Below are positions 50,952 to 63,165 of a stretch of 64,000 nt of DNA, piece after piece. Positions within the stretch are counted from its first letter, which is position 1; every line of letters begins with the position of its first letter. The notes under the pieces are model-generated. The model saw only the letters and a program-made list of their open reading frames with translations, was not told where the DNA came from and ran no database searches. Made by a program: the position numbers and the translations under genes. Source of the stretch: Spongilla lacustris (lineage: Eukaryota; Porifera; Demospongiae; Spongillida; Spongillidae); the NCBI GenBank assembly GCA_949361645.1, contig OX442434.1, positions 457,061-521,060 of the forward strand, in the 5' to 3' direction.

Positions 50952-53900
50952 TGTTGTGTGTGTGTGTGTGTGTATGTGTGTATGTGTGTGTATGTGTGTG
51001 TATGTGTGTTGTGGCACATATGCATTTGCTCGGTTTCACATGCTGTATACACATTGTCAATGTATGCACATAGTGTAGTAAACCTCTTGTGTCCAATGGT
51101 CTTGTCTGATGACCTCATCGGGTCTGCATTCAGTTGGAATCTGTCAACCTTTTCAAGCTTGCCATAGCCTCTGGTTGTGCTCACACAGCTGCCATAGCCT
51201 CTGGTTGTGCTCACATAGCTGCCATAGCCTCTGGTTGTGCTCACACAGCTGCCTTGTCACCATGAAGGCAGTCATTTTGATTAGATGCAGCAACTCTATC
51301 ACCTGTATTTGTTTTCTTCTGTTGTCATAACAATGTTATGGCCTATAAAGAACAAATTATGTTCCTTTGCAATTTCTAGAGCAGGCCCATCTTGATAGCG
51401 TATTAATCTCCCATAGTTCAGCAAGTGGTTCCAAGTACAGGGTGTGTGTGGAAATGTTATATGTGAGGGTGGGTCTATATTATGTACATGATTGTAACTA
51501 GGGAGGCATTATTTGGGGGTATATGTCTATTATGTAGATGATTTTAACTAGGGAGGCATTATTTGAGGGTATAGGTATATATATTATGTAGATGATTGTA
51601 ACTAGGGAGGCATTATTTGAGGGTATAGGTATATTTTATACACATCATTGTTAGTGAGGCATGCTTTCATGTAACACTGATGTGTGATTTTTGTTGAGGG
51701 TCTGCCCTGGGCTTTCATACCCCAAGAGTTTGCAGCTTTTTGTGCATCCATTGCAACAATTGAACCATTCCCATTTATTGTTCCTTGCTCGCTGAACCTG
51801 TGCATGCGCAGCTGTGGTCGCAGCTGTGATGTTCATTTGTTGTCCATATGCTTGTTCATCACCTGGCAACCAGCATGGGATGTTGTGTATGTAACAGTGT
51901 TGTGTGGTACAATGGTGGTGTGTGAGGTGTGTGATGGTGTGTGCAGGTGTGTGGAAGTAGGTGGAGGTCATACTGGTGTGTGGTGTGTGGAGGTCATACT
52001 GGTGGTATGTGAGGCTTGTATAGAGATACTGAGAAATGCCCCATGTTGGAGATGGAATTTGGGAAGGGGGAGGAGGAGTATTCCGTGTACATGTTCTGAA
52101 TTACCATATTTGCCTCAAACAGCTGTCACCGGAACGTCAATGATTGACCGAGGAAGAAATATTATATGTACGTCTGCTGTGGTGTTAAGGTGTTGGCCAT
52201 CTAAGCACATTTGTGTGTGTGCTTATGTGTGTGTGCATGTGTGTGCATGTGTGTGTGCTTATGTGTGTGTGCATGTGTGTGCATGTGTGTGTACATGTGT
52301 GTGTGCATGTGTGTGTGCATGTGTGTGTGCGTGTGTGTGTGCATGTGTGTGTGCATGTGTGTGTGCATGTGTGTGCATGTGTGTGTGCATGTATGTGTGT
52401 ATGTATTTAGACCTCATGGTATACTTTGAACTCACTTGTAGCTGTATCCAGGGATGGCACAGCTAGGCTGTGGGACTGTGGGAGTGGCCAGTGTATTGAC
52501 ACCTTGGCCACCCTGCAGTGTCCCATCAACGCCTGTTGCCTGGCAACCAGTACTCTGGGGTGTGGATCTGTCAAGGAGAAGCCATCAGGTAGGCTGGGGA
52601 GGAGGGGAGTGAAGGGACCAGGTAGGCTGGGGAGGAGGGGAGTGGAGGGACCAGGTAGGCTGGGGAGGAGGGGAGTGGAGGGACCAGGTAGGCTGGGGAG
52701 GAGGGGAGTGAAGGGACCAGGTAGGCTGGGGAGGAGGGGAGTGAAGGAACCAGTTAGGCTGGGGAGGAGGGGAGTGGAGGGACCAGGTAGGCTGGGGAGG
52801 AGGGGAGTGAAGGGACCAGGTAGGCTGGGGAGGAGGGGAGTGAAGGGACCAGGTAGGCTGGGGAGGAGGGGAGTGAAGGGACCAGGTAGGCTGGGGAGGA
52901 GGGGAGTGAAGGGACCAGGTAGGCTGGGGAAGAGGGGAGTGAAGGGACCAGGTAGGCTGGGGAGGAGGGACCAATTAGGTTGGGGGGGAGGGAGAAGAAA
53001 GTGAAGTGACCAGTTAGTATGGGGGAGGGGAGGTGGGTGGGAGGGAGGGAATCATGTGCATGTTAATAACATACCTTTGTTTGCTGATTCCTCATAAAGT
53101 ATTGCTCTCACTTGTGTACTACTTTTGGAAGCCTCTCTCACGCTACCTCTTTCACTTGCATTGTGGATATAGTGACAAAAGGCACTTACAAAATGTTGTC
53201 CTTTCATCTCCTCTCACTCCTCCCTCACCTTCCCCCTTCCCTCCTCCCCTCCCCCTGTGTTTGCAGAGCTTGAGTATGGGACTAGCGACAAGGTGGTCCT
53301 GTTGGCCTGTGAAGACGGGTCAGCTCATGTGTATGACATAAGCTGCAGGCAACTGGTGAGTATGTGCTTGCTTTTGTTAACACAGTGTGTTATTGGACCA
53401 TGTCTGTGCAGTGTGTCTGTGTTCCCTTTTTACGCAGTGCGCTATTGCCCCAGTGTGTTCTGAAGTTGAATGTCACCTATCACCTAAATATTGATATTTT
53501 ATGCCCCATTATAAGTATTGAGAATTTGTTTTGTCTGCTGATTTGCCTAATAAGTATTCGTGTCATGTGAAGCGAAGCTGTTTAACAATATACCTGATCA
53601 AATCACCACATATTGGGTTTTGATGTGGCTACCAATGGGTGAGGTTGCGTGGGACAGGTGGGATCATGTTATGGGCACATAAGGAAACGGGGCCTGGTTG
53701 GTATTTGTGTAATGTCACTAATCACATCTGCTCTGTCTCCCATGAGACCAAACATGAAATATGGTTTTACATAAGGATGCATTATGTAATAAGTGATCAT
53801 GTACATGTAGGTGTGTGTACATGTGCACTCATTCCTTCATTGCCAATGTACTTATCTCGGATTAGTACTACATTTTTTTGATACACAGGTGTCGACGTTT

Positions 53901-54081
53901 CGTGTTGGACACAACCCAGCTAACACTGCTGTCTTCACCAGGGAAGAGGGTGTGTTGTGTGGATATGAAGATGGTGAAGTGGCAAAGTTTGACTTGAGAA
54001 AGACGAGGTATTTGTTCTCACTCTGCATGGATGGTGGTTGCTAAAGTAACTTTTTAAACTTTTGTGACAATTACCTAAGTG

Positions 54082-54122
<41 letters not shown>

Positions 54123-55411
54123 TGTGTGTGTGTGTGTTGTGGCTTGTGGTGAATGTATGATGTGCTTAGGGTAAAGAGAATGCTGTAACATGATCTGATG
54201 TGATGCACCAGGTGTGATGGGTGTGATGTGATGATGTGGTGGGTGGTGATGATGTGGTGATATGGTGGGTGTGGTATTGGTCCTTCACATACATGTACAT
54301 AAAAAAAAACTTCTGAGGTAACAGTATGGTCAGTATGTAACAGTATGGTCAGAATGGTTCCTAGGTAACGGTATGGTTCTATTTGTCCCACAGTGAGCCC
54401 ATAAAGAGCTATAGCTTTGGTGCAGGGGCCATCTGCTGTCTTCTGTACCTGGGAGAAGGACAGGTGGTGTCAGGACATAGTGAGTGTGATCCACCACACC
54501 CCCACATCCCCTCAATCACTCATCCCCACTGTCACTACATCCCCTATGTTATATACTATGAAGTTGGCATGTGAAGCAGAACATGTGATGTGCCATGTGA
54601 TGTAGATTATATTGGCATGTTACGTGATGTAGATAATATTGGCATGTGATGTAGAGCATGTGATGTAGATAATATTGGCATGTGATGTAGATAATATTGG
54701 CATGTGATATTGGCATGCACATCTGCATGTGTATGGGCAGTTAATTATTAACACCACATTGGATTGTACACGTGCAAGCTAGAGCACATCTTAACACTAA
54801 CGTAACGCTGCAGTACTACGTAACACTATTGTAACGCTGCAGTACTACGTAACACTATTGTAACGCTGCAGTACTACGTAACACTATTGTAACGCTGCAG
54901 TACTACGTAACACTATTGTAACGCTGCAGTACTACGTAACACTATTGTAACGCTGCAGTACTACGTAACACTATTGTAACGCTGCAGTACTACGTAACAC
55001 TATTGTAACGCTGCAGTACTACGTAACACTATTGTAACGCTGCAGTACTACGTAACACTACCATAATGCTGCAGTACTATGTAACACTACCGTAACGCTG
55101 CAGTACTACGTAACACTACTATGTAACACTATCGTAACGCTGCAGTACTACAATAATTATTACCATTTGTGCATGAGACGTGATAAAATGTCTACTACTT
55201 TCCTATCATTTTACATATCATTTTATCCATCACACATGCAGATGATGGTGTCTGTACATGCTGGAATCTTCAGAACGCCTCTGGTAGCCCAGTGCGACTC
55301 ACAGGTCCAGATATAGATCATATCACTGCTGTGAGAAGAGCTGCTGACTGTGTTTATAGTAGCTGTAGGGATGGTAATGTAAGAAGGTACAGTGGAGCTG
55401 ACCTCACCTGA
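49879..55411 (+). CDS. PAAF1: PAAF1, proteasomal ATPase-associated WD40 protein (Rpn14 orthologue), 5' end missing
   Basis: PAAF1/Rpn14 is an assembly chaperone and regulator that binds the 19S ATPases of the proteasome. Exons: 49879-49991, 50630-50780, 52123-52167, 52442-52588, 53267-53355, 53889-54007, 54394-54479, 55242-55411 (306 codons in phase to the stop). WD40 repeats are visible: GKLWVWDADTGETR/RVLEGHVMDVQTCRFFPSG, LSGGMDMRLKIWS, TSMIDRGRN, SRDGTARLWDCGSGQC, CGYEDGEVAKFDLR, then CTCWNL and the C-terminal SSCRDGNVRRY. VLEGHVxDVxxCRFFPSGxVxLSGGMD is the most PAAF1-specific stretch. The N-terminal ~80 residues of orthologues are not found upstream and may lie in the gap region. Six of its introns contain tandem or GT repeats. 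Confidence 0.9.
50340..50629. repeat. 38-bp minisatellite ending at a PAAF1 acceptor
   Basis: Seven units containing CCCCATCCCTGTCCTCTTTG. In the last unit the bases after CTCTTTGCT change from GTTTAATT to CAG, which is the acceptor of exon 50630-50780. Confidence 0.93.
50781..51010. repeat. GT microsatellite starting at a PAAF1 donor
   Basis: A GT run of about 230 bases with interruptions begins at the donor following CATGGAG at 50780. Confidence 0.95.
51150..51640. repeat. Two short tandem clusters in PAAF1 intron
   Basis: At 51163-51252 there are three 33-bp-scale units containing CTCTGGTTGTGCTCACA. At 51450-51640 there are degenerate units around TAACTAGGGAGGCATTATTT. Confidence 0.85.
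52205..52410. repeat. GT/GCATGT-rich microsatellite
   Basis: TGTGTGTGCATGTGTGTGCA-type repeat in the short intron between PAAF1 exons 52123-52167 and 52442-52588. Confidence 0.93.
52589..52975. repeat. 33-bp minisatellite starting at a PAAF1 donor
   Basis: About 12 units beginning GTAGGCTGGGGAGGAGGGGA and ending GGGACCAG. The first starts exactly at the donor of exon 52442-52588 (CATCAG|GTAGGC), so each unit repeats CAG|GTAGGC. Confidence 0.96.
54790..55150. repeat. 29-bp minisatellite, last PAAF1 intron
   Basis: About 12 units containing TAACGCTGCAGTACTACGTA; the last three are degenerate. Confidence 0.95.
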
Positions 55412-56721
55412 CCAGCTGTGCACTGCCCACTTTGTGTGATGAAATTGATTGTTCAATGGGCGCATAGCTATGGGTGAGTGCTTGACCTGGTAATATTCCA
55501 GGTCACAGTTTATTGGCCGGCTGTGTGATCCCACAGCTATTATAAATGCCACCATATGTCTGATAATCGTACCAGAGCTCTGTATTATAATGTGCAGTAT
55601 TTACGCACTGCAAGTTCAGAATATGGCTTGGGGCAATCCAAAACGTCTCCCCCATTTAGTGACCATCTGTATTGCCAATGGAAGGAAAATGCAGTCATTT
55701 AAATACTGATGATCTGATGTGTGTTGCATGGAGGTCCAGCTTCAACCTCTGTGAGTTTCTAGTGGAGCAGAGTACTTCATTATGCGGACAATCATACCTA
55801 CATATATGACCAGTCATACCTACATATATGACCAATCATACCTACATATATGACCAGTCATACCTACATATATGACCAATCATACCTACATATATGACCA
55901 TTCATACCTACATATATGACCAATCATACCTACATATATGACCAGTCATACCTACATATATGACCAGTCATACCTACATATATGACCAATCATACCTACA
56001 TATATGACCATTCATACCTACATATATGACCAATCATACCTACATATATGACCAGTCATACCTACATATATGACCAATCATACCTACATATGACCAATCA
56101 TACCTACATATATGACCAATCATACCTACATATATGACCAATCATACCTACATATATGACCATTCATACCTACATATATGACCAATCATACCTACATATA
56201 TGACCAGTCATACCTACATATATGACCAATCATACCTACATATGACCAATCATACCTACATATATGACCAATCATACCTACATATATGACCAATCATACC
56301 TACATATATGACCAATCATACCTACATATATGACCAATCATACCTACATATATGACCAGTCATACCTACATATATGACCAGTCATACCTACATATATGAC
56401 CAGTCATAATAAGCCAATGATTGGATATTTTTGAAGCCTTGATCCAGATGTCTTTATTGGTGCACAGACTTAATGAGCCAAATCAATAGGCATTTGGGCT
56501 AAAATCCTCATGCATCCATTTAGTGATTTTGTCCATAACATAGTGAATCATTATAACTTGTTCTGATATGATATGCATTTCCAATTATCAATCAGAGTCC
56601 AGTACATATTATGTGGCATTAGTAATTTTAATTGTAGAACAAGTGATAAGATATATAAATAAAATTAATAGTTAAATAAATAATGAACAATAAGTGATAA
56701 GGTGATTATGGTTATCAGTGT
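55412..56721. other. Convergent intergenic region PAAF1 / fibrinogen-domain gene
   Basis: About 1.3 kb, half of it a 22-bp minisatellite. No gene recognised. AT-rich towards 56700. Confidence 0.6.
55797..56408. repeat. 22-bp minisatellite, about 28 copies
   Basis: Units CATACCTACATATATGACCA followed by a variable AT/GT/TT dinucleotide (CAAT, CAGT or CATT variants). A few units are shortened by 2 bases (ACATATGACC). Confidence 0.96.
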
Positions 56722-57575
56722 TCAGGCATTGGAGTACAGCATCATTTCAGTCCAACGCATGGTACTCTGGTTGTAATTAAACTGCCTCCAAGATATCGCG
56801 ATAGGATTGGAAGGGTCTTGGAGAGGTGCGTAGGGTCCATTGAGGAATGAAGAGTAGCACCCTGTGAACCACCACCCTCCTTTTAGGTCTTTGGCACAGT
56901 TCTTAAAGGGCAGCAAATCATTATCACGATCCTTTGTGCTAAACTGCATGGAGTTGTGGTCCCCAAGAGAGTTCCCTGCTGTACCATTGAATCCAGTGAG
57001 TAACATGGTGTAGTTTAGGTCTTCAGTTAGCACCACAAAGAAGCTGTAGTCTGCATATTTGAAGACTCCTTTGAAGTCTCCCAGATCCACTCTCAGCCCA
57101 ACTCCTTTAGGATTGTAACCAGACTGCGTTAGTAGATGGATTGTGTCCAATCCTAACCAATGCTCACCCTGTGAGAGCAAGACAGTTGCAGTGATCAAGT
57201 GTACATTTGAATTAACACACTGGCATACCTCAAGAGAGCCAAAACCATTCTTGTAATCACTCCAAATCCTATCAAAGTTCACTGACCCATCCATCCTTCT
57301 TTGTATGACAGTAAACCCTCCTGTGGGAGTCATTCTACAGAAGACATCAAACTGTTGTGAGGCTGCAGATAGCTTGATAGAGTAGACTCCAGACTCCCTC
57401 TGTCCTTTGTTCCAAGCATGTGAACAGTCATGGTAGGTATTGTTTGAAATATCACCTATGAGTCAGTGGCGCGGCATGGATGAAGTAATAACGTGTCATG
57501 CACTTAAAACGACTTACCATTTGCTGTTGCGATCGATACAATGGTTGTTAGTGCCAGAATAATCATCCTTGCCAT
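56722..57575 (-). CDS. Secreted fibrinogen-domain protein (ficolin/tenascin/angiopoietin-type FReD)
   Basis: Fibrinogen-related domains are secreted recognition or adhesion modules. Exons 57518-57575, 57229-57455 and 56722-57168 encode 243 residues in frame, so the gene is complete. A signal peptide (MARMIILALTTIVSIATA) is followed almost at once by the domain: HDCSHAW..SGVYSIKL, GGFTVIQRRMDGSVNF (VxQRRxDGSVxFxRxW hallmark), YKNGFGS, GEHWLGLDTIHLLT, the Ca-site-like STKDRDND, CAKDLKGGWWFTGC (usually NCAxxxxGGWWYxxCxxxNLNG) and AISWRQF. There is no collagen or coiled-coil arm, so it is a bare-domain secreted protein. Function is unknown; innate recognition is only a possibility. A decayed relative lies at 62651-63165. 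Confidence 0.93.
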
Positions 57576-58906
57576 TTTTTGCTTAGAACTGTTGACTGGA
57601 GGTTATACTGCATGGATAATACATGCATTATTATATAAACCTAGTATACATGTATGATCCTGCACGCAAACTAATACAGAGTAGTTAATAGCATTCACGG
57701 ATAACCTACCTGCACACGAAGTTCAGATCCTGAGATTGTTGCTTTGCACTGTATAAGCAAAGAGCTACCTGCATGCTTTTATATACATGATATGACCGGT
57801 CCGTCACGTGAGCTGCCCGGCGCGTATTTATAGCACATTTATTAATTTGACAATGGCCATCATTGGGGTACCGGTTTGGGGAATAGTTCGTTTGATACCT
57901 AGTTGGCCGTGGCCCGACCTTAGCATGGCGTAAGTTCGGGTATCAAACCTATACATGTATGAAGTTTGGCAATCGGTATCAATTAATAAATGTGGCTTTA
58001 TTGCCAGCTGCCGCAGGATGTACTTAATTAGGTGGTAAGCTTGTACAAAAAAAGTATAGGTTTGACACCCTTAGCGCTAAGGTCGGGCCACGCCCAACTA
58101 GTATATACCGTCGTGTGCGCAATGAATGTACACATACAACAGTGGATATCCACTGAATTATTCCAGTTAATACGTGCGCGCCTTCATACCCTCAATTGCG
58201 CTACTGAGAATCTGGTCTGTGACACTCGTCACAGATAGGCTCTATCGCTGAAGCGCTGTAATTACTATATGTACTTGTATTGAATATCCTGCGAGCGAGA
58301 AATTATACGATGAAAAAAAAGTGCATCAAAGCGTAATTAAAACGTGGTTATTATGACAACGCATACACGTTACTATGTAGTTTTCATTCAGTTCCGCTTA
58401 AGCGGGTATTGAAATCTTGTGATATGATATCATCTATCAGAGCTTCATTTACATGTAAGCCGGCGCGCCATCAAATAGTTCTACAAAACAGGAATTAAAA
58501 TTTAAAAAAAAAAAAAAAACTTTTGACATAGATCTACGCGATATTACATACATGTATATTACGCTGCGGGGTCAATTTATTTAATACCTCATGCAGTAAT
58601 ACGTTTCAGCTTAACTTCTGCCGGTTTGCCTTGTATTCGGAACTCGCGTACGTAGCTTTAGTATGTTCTTTTAGCTCGCATGAGTAGTGTGATATAGCAA
58701 GCCTTCACTGCAAATTACTGAATTGACAACCTCTGACTCCTAGAATGGCATGACTTAATGACCCCAATGAAGTCGGTTGAACGTGATAGCACTAAATCTT
58801 TTACATGCCGGTAAAGGTTGAAGTACAGCCGTGAGCCTTTATATAGTTCAGTGCTTTGTACATCAGCGGTGTGTTATACTGTTTTTGTTTAGCCGCTAAG
58901 GGGAAG
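57576..58906. other. Divergent intergenic region fibrinogen-domain gene / lectin gene
   Basis: A 1.3-kb head-to-head region. Apart from the inverted-repeat element at 57899-58101 and an A17 tract near 58505, no gene or RNA is recognised. Confidence 0.5.
57899..58101. mobile_element. ~203-bp MITE-like inverted-repeat element
   Basis: Left end CTAGTTGGCCGTGGCCCGAC, right end in inverted orientation with one mismatch in that stretch. An inner paired block GGGTATCAAACCTATAC also recurs in inverted form. It is 0.3 kb upstream of the fibrinogen-domain gene. Confidence 0.75.
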
Positions 58907-61156
58907 ATGGAGGTGAGTTATATGTCAGTCTAGGCTAGCACTACGTATACCGCATTGGATGAGCTAGAAACTATATATATGTAATATCATCTTTTTTTGT
59001 AGTATCACTGCATAAAATCCTTCCTAAATGGATTTGTACTTGAAATAGCCGGCGGTGGTCGTGATAACGGAGCAAGGGTCGTGATAGGGCCGAAGAACAA
59101 CCCTCCTTCTGATAACCAGCTGTGGCAGCTAGACTACCAACCAGATGGAACCTTCTTGATCATCTCCAAGCTCCATGGTAAGGCCCTGGACTGTGGAGGA
59201 CAGACCGAAGGTACTAAGCTGATAGTGTGGGACCGTCATGGCGGAAACAACCAGCGGTGGAGGATGGAAGGGAACCACATAACGTCAGTGAGTGGCCTGG
59301 TGATGGATGTGGAACACGGCCACAAGGAGCATGGAACGCATGTAATCCTGTGGAACCGGAACAGTACCAGAAGTGATAACCAACTCTTTGAGTTGGAGCA
59401 AGCCGTAAGTCCATGCAACCACCATTTACGTTTACGTTTTTATCTTGGCGCGCGGCGCGGATGGAAATGCTGCGCCATTTTGAGTTACATGTACGTTGTC
59501 ATGTTGTCTCGTACCCAGACGCAATATCGTTAACGATCTCGTCTGGTACGAGACAACGCTGTAATATAGTTCAAACTTTAAACTGAAAAGCTTAACCTAA
59601 CCACAATGGCTGTGGCCATTAGTACCACTGCAGTCTCCTCAATCAGTCTATCTACAGAATGTAGGAGGCTATGGACCACAGCCAGGATACCAACAGCCTG
59701 GATATGGATTCCAGCCTGAGCCTCAGTATGGATCATGGCCTGGACATGAGCACAGGCCTGAACCTAGGTATGGACAACAGCCTGGGTATGGACAACAGCC
59801 TGGGTGTGGACAGCCTGGGTGTGGACAACAGCCTGGGTATGGACAACAGCCTGGGTATGGACAACAGCCTGGGTATGGACAACAGCCTGGGTATGGACAA
59901 CAGCCTGGGTATGGACAACAGCCTGGGTATGGACAACAGCCTGGGTATGGACAACAGCCTGGGTATGGATCACAGCCTGGGTATGGATCACAGCCTGGGT
60001 ATGGATCACAGCCTGGGTGTGGATCACAACCTCAAGTGAGTTTCTTTTGACAATATTTAAGACCTACTGAACACCAAGAACATCTTGGTGCAACTAATCT
60101 TCAGTGGCCCAGGTAATTTATCTAATGCAGCAGGTCTTCATGGTACTTAGCTGACTATTGTTCAAGGTCTGAAGTCATATTGGAACTTGTCTCCTAGCTA
60201 TTGTTCAAGGTCAAGCCAGATTTGAATGGTCTCCAGTATGCACATGGCTGAAGGCACCCCCCCCCCCCCCCCCCCCCCCCCCCTTGGCCCTGCTGTGAAT
60301 GTACCAGTATTGGCCTGCAATCATTTTGTATCAGAAAACACTTTTTATGCATAACCTTCAGCAAAACGTTTCCTCACACTAGTGCACACCCCTTTTAGTG
60401 CACACCCCTTTTAGTGCTGTCCCCTTCCCTCTTGTTCATACTCCCTTCTAGTGCCACACCCCCTTTTAGAGCCCCACCCCTTCTAGAGCCCCACCCCTCT
60501 TTCCCCCATGTTCAGGCACTCCCCAAACCAACTCTGGACCCCTGATTCAGTATTTTAAATCAAACTTCTGGTAGCCCACTGCACTACCCGTGCTAAGCAA
60601 GTGCCATGCTCATGATAGGAACACCTGCCAGAGTTGTAGGAGAACTAATAACCTGATAAGATAAACTAGTACCTGCATGATAGACCTGGTAGATCTGGTA
60701 GATGTTGATGTGCTATACTTCTTAATGTAGTTTTCTCTTTCTTACCACCAGTGCAACTACATCCAGAGCCGCCTTAATGGCTTTGTCCTGGATATCATGC
60801 ATGGCAGTCGTGATAATGGTGCGAGAGTTATTACGTACCCAAAGAACAGCCCCCCTGCTGATAACCAGCTGTGGCATCTAGACTACCTGCCAGATGGGAC
60901 CTTCTTGATCATCTCTGAGCTTCATGGTAAGGCCCTGGACTGTGGAAGACAGACCCAAGGCACCAAGCTGGTAGTGTGTGACCGTCATGGTAGTGAGAAC
61001 CAGCGATGGAGGATGGAAGGAAACCACATTGTGTCCATGAGTGGATCGGTCATGGAGGTTGAGAAGGACTACAGAGAACTGGGTACTCCACTAGTCCTGG
61101 GGTCACGGAAGGGGCATCCTTCGAATGACCAGCTGTTCGATATCGTTCATGCGTAA
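58907..61156 (+). CDS. Tandem beta-trefoil (R-type lectin-like) protein with PGYGQQ repeat linker
   Basis: Exons 58907-58912, 59003-59404, 59658-60035 and 60752-61156 encode 396 residues, complete. Two similar domains (about residues 3-136 and 263-396) each show three QxW-type repeats of the ricin-B beta-trefoil fold: [18 protein letters not shown] and DNQLFEL in the first, matched in the second. Such folds usually bind sugars. This is only the carbohydrate-binding fold; there is no toxin A chain. Between them one exon of 126 codons is almost wholly Gly-Tyr-Pro-Gln repeats (PGYGQQ), encoded by an 18-bp in-frame array at 59760-60030. There is no signal peptide, so it is cytosolic or exported unconventionally. 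The symmetrical exon structure suggests domain duplication. I do not know a named orthologue. Confidence 0.85.
59504..59556. other. Strong stem-loop in lectin intron
   Basis: TTGTCTCGTACCCAGACG pairs with CGTCTGGTACGAGACAA with one bulge. The loop of about 18 bases is itself partly palindromic (ATCGTTAACGAT). It may be a tiny MITE core. Confidence 0.6.
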
Positions 61157-62650
61157 AGTGACCTTGGCATAATTCAGTGTGCTCATGATTGCATCACAGC
61201 ATATCTTGATGGGCTAATGTGTGTAGTAACATGCTAAAAGATTTGAAATGGTAAATAAGAAAACTGGTAAACTTAATATAAATAGCAAGATATATATATA
61301 TATATATATATATGCACCCCCCCTCCCCTCCCCCCCACATCGAGGGATTTTTTTAAGCTTGAAAAGGTAACTGGCCAAGTGTCACATTACAAAATGGGCA
61401 GAACCGACATCTGGATGCATATTAATCCATTGGGATACACTGTGGCACATTGTAAGTTTTCTGATGCATGCATGTAGAACTAGACCACAAACCTATGAAG
61501 GTGCAACCCTTGAAAACCAGTTATGCTTCATTGTCAGTTGTAATAGTACATGTAGGTCTGTGTCAGCTGACACTATATAAAGTGTTAAGATTTCAACAGT
61601 GGCCATGCAAGAGGTCTGTGCACTGAATAAATCTTGCCCCTGGCAAGCCTTCACCTCTTTAGTTACATGCAGGATGTGGTTACCAGTTGATTGCATCGGT
61701 TGGGTATGCACTGACACTTTTAGCAAAACTGCTTAATTTTTATGCTTTTAAACATGCATTATACACCTGTTCCTTTTGATAGTTGATCATTCAACATCAG
61801 CATTGGGAAATGGAGGGGGTAAGGGGGAGGGGGGGTAAGCATGGAGGGCACACAATATATCAAGGCATTCTTCACACTACCACAGCATATTCCACAGGAG
61901 GGAGGGGTGGGTATAGGCACTGGTTAAATAATGCCGGGGAACATTTACAGTCACACGATGTGATGCAGGTGATGTTGCATACACCAGAACCTTTTGTACT
62001 TGGCATTACTGAATGTTGCCTTACTTGTCCCGCCATATTCTGCTTTGAATCTTTTTTATTTTTTATTGGACACCTCTTCTTGTAATTTGAATGTTCATGC
62101 AGACGCTTGGTTGCAGTGCTACCACACCTTACAGGCATACACAAACAAGTGCACTCTTACTAATCATCTCACTTTAGTATCCCCACCTGCACCCCTGCAT
62201 GCATGCATGCATATGGTGTTTACCTGTTCTACGAGTATTTTAATTTTAGTGTTAAAGAAAAGGACATTTTCATATGTGAGTAAGTTTAGGAAGTATCACC
62301 GCACACTTTGAAGGCCAACCTCACATCAGTTAGTTTTTATTAATGCATCTTTAATATCAAGGGATAAAAATGGTTGTGGTGGCAAATAGTTGTATGAAAA
62401 GGAATTGTGTGATGAAGATCATCCACAAAGGTATGTGACCCCTCCCCACTTCCAGCCACCCCCAGTGGTGCAGGAGGAGGAGGTGTGGAAGGCTAAACAT
62501 GACGAAGGCTGATATTGCATCCACCCCAGGATAGTGATAATTGATAGCATGAAAAATGCTTGTTGCGTGCAGACACTCCTTCAGTCTGGTGTGGATTTGC
62601 ACTGCTACTCTGTGAAGTGTAGCCAATTAGGCATTCAGCGGTAGCACATC
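61157..62650. other. Region downstream of the lectin gene, no gene recognised
   Basis: Contains an AT dinucleotide run near 61293 and C-rich tracts. Short open frames lack recognisable features. Confidence 0.5.
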
Positions 62651-62820
62651 CTGTGAGGGTAAAATACATGTACTTGCAATGATCAAGTGTGCACACTTCA
62701 TTCTTGTACTTGTTCCAACTTCTATCAAGGCTGATTGATCCGTCCTCCATTGTACCTCTGGTGCTCAGGCGTCCAATGTGCAGAGAGCTTGAGTGTAGAC
62801 TCTAGACTCTGCAAGCCTCT
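62651..62820 (-). pseudogene. Decayed fibrinogen-domain fragment, part 1 (minus strand)
   Basis: On the minus strand this matches exon 2 and the following intron of the gene at 56722-57575: AGTCTAGAGTCTACACTCAA versus its SGVYSIKL coding region, then MEDGSISLDRSWNKYKN versus MDGSVNFDRIWSDYKN. The match continues into the intron (CACTTGATCA, CTCACAG). A deletion of about 45 bases and several changes break the frame. Confidence 0.75.
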
Positions 62821-63072
62821 GTAGCTAACCATTCCAATGAGGGCTACCCAAGCAAAAAACATATATTAGATGCGCAGAATCCCTAAGCTGCTGGAAGCAG
62901 GAAAAACTTCTACTAAACTATGTTACATAATTGTTTGGTATCTACAGAGTACAACCAGGTGATGCCAATACTGATGACCACACCTTGATTAGGAACAGAG
63001 TGAATGTCTATGCTATAGAACAGATTTGCTACAGAAGAGTTGAATGCCTAACAGAATGAAGTTCAATGCCTA

Positions 63073-63165
63073 AGCATTGGTTAGGAGTGGATACAATCCA
63101 TCTAACACAGTCTGGTTACTAAAGGAGTTGAAACAGGGAAACTTCAAAGGGAGTCTTTAAATATG
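63073..63165 (+). pseudogene. Decayed fibrinogen-domain fragment, part 2 (plus strand)
   Basis: The plus strand matches the start of exon 3 of the fibrinogen-domain gene: AGCATTGGTTAGGAGTGGA (HWLGLD region), CAGTCTGGTTAC, then AAACTTCAAAGGGAGTCTTT (GDFKGVFK region), with small deletions and stops. It is inverted relative to part 1, so the pseudogene has been rearranged. Confidence 0.7.

Noticed and set aside
50721..51244. ORFs through the GT microsatellite
   Set aside because: Cys/Val or His/Thr alternation from a dinucleotide repeat; intronic in PAAF1.
58907..61156. Possible ricin-like toxin
   Set aside because: Only the beta-trefoil carbohydrate-binding fold is present; there is no N-glycosidase domain and no signal peptide.
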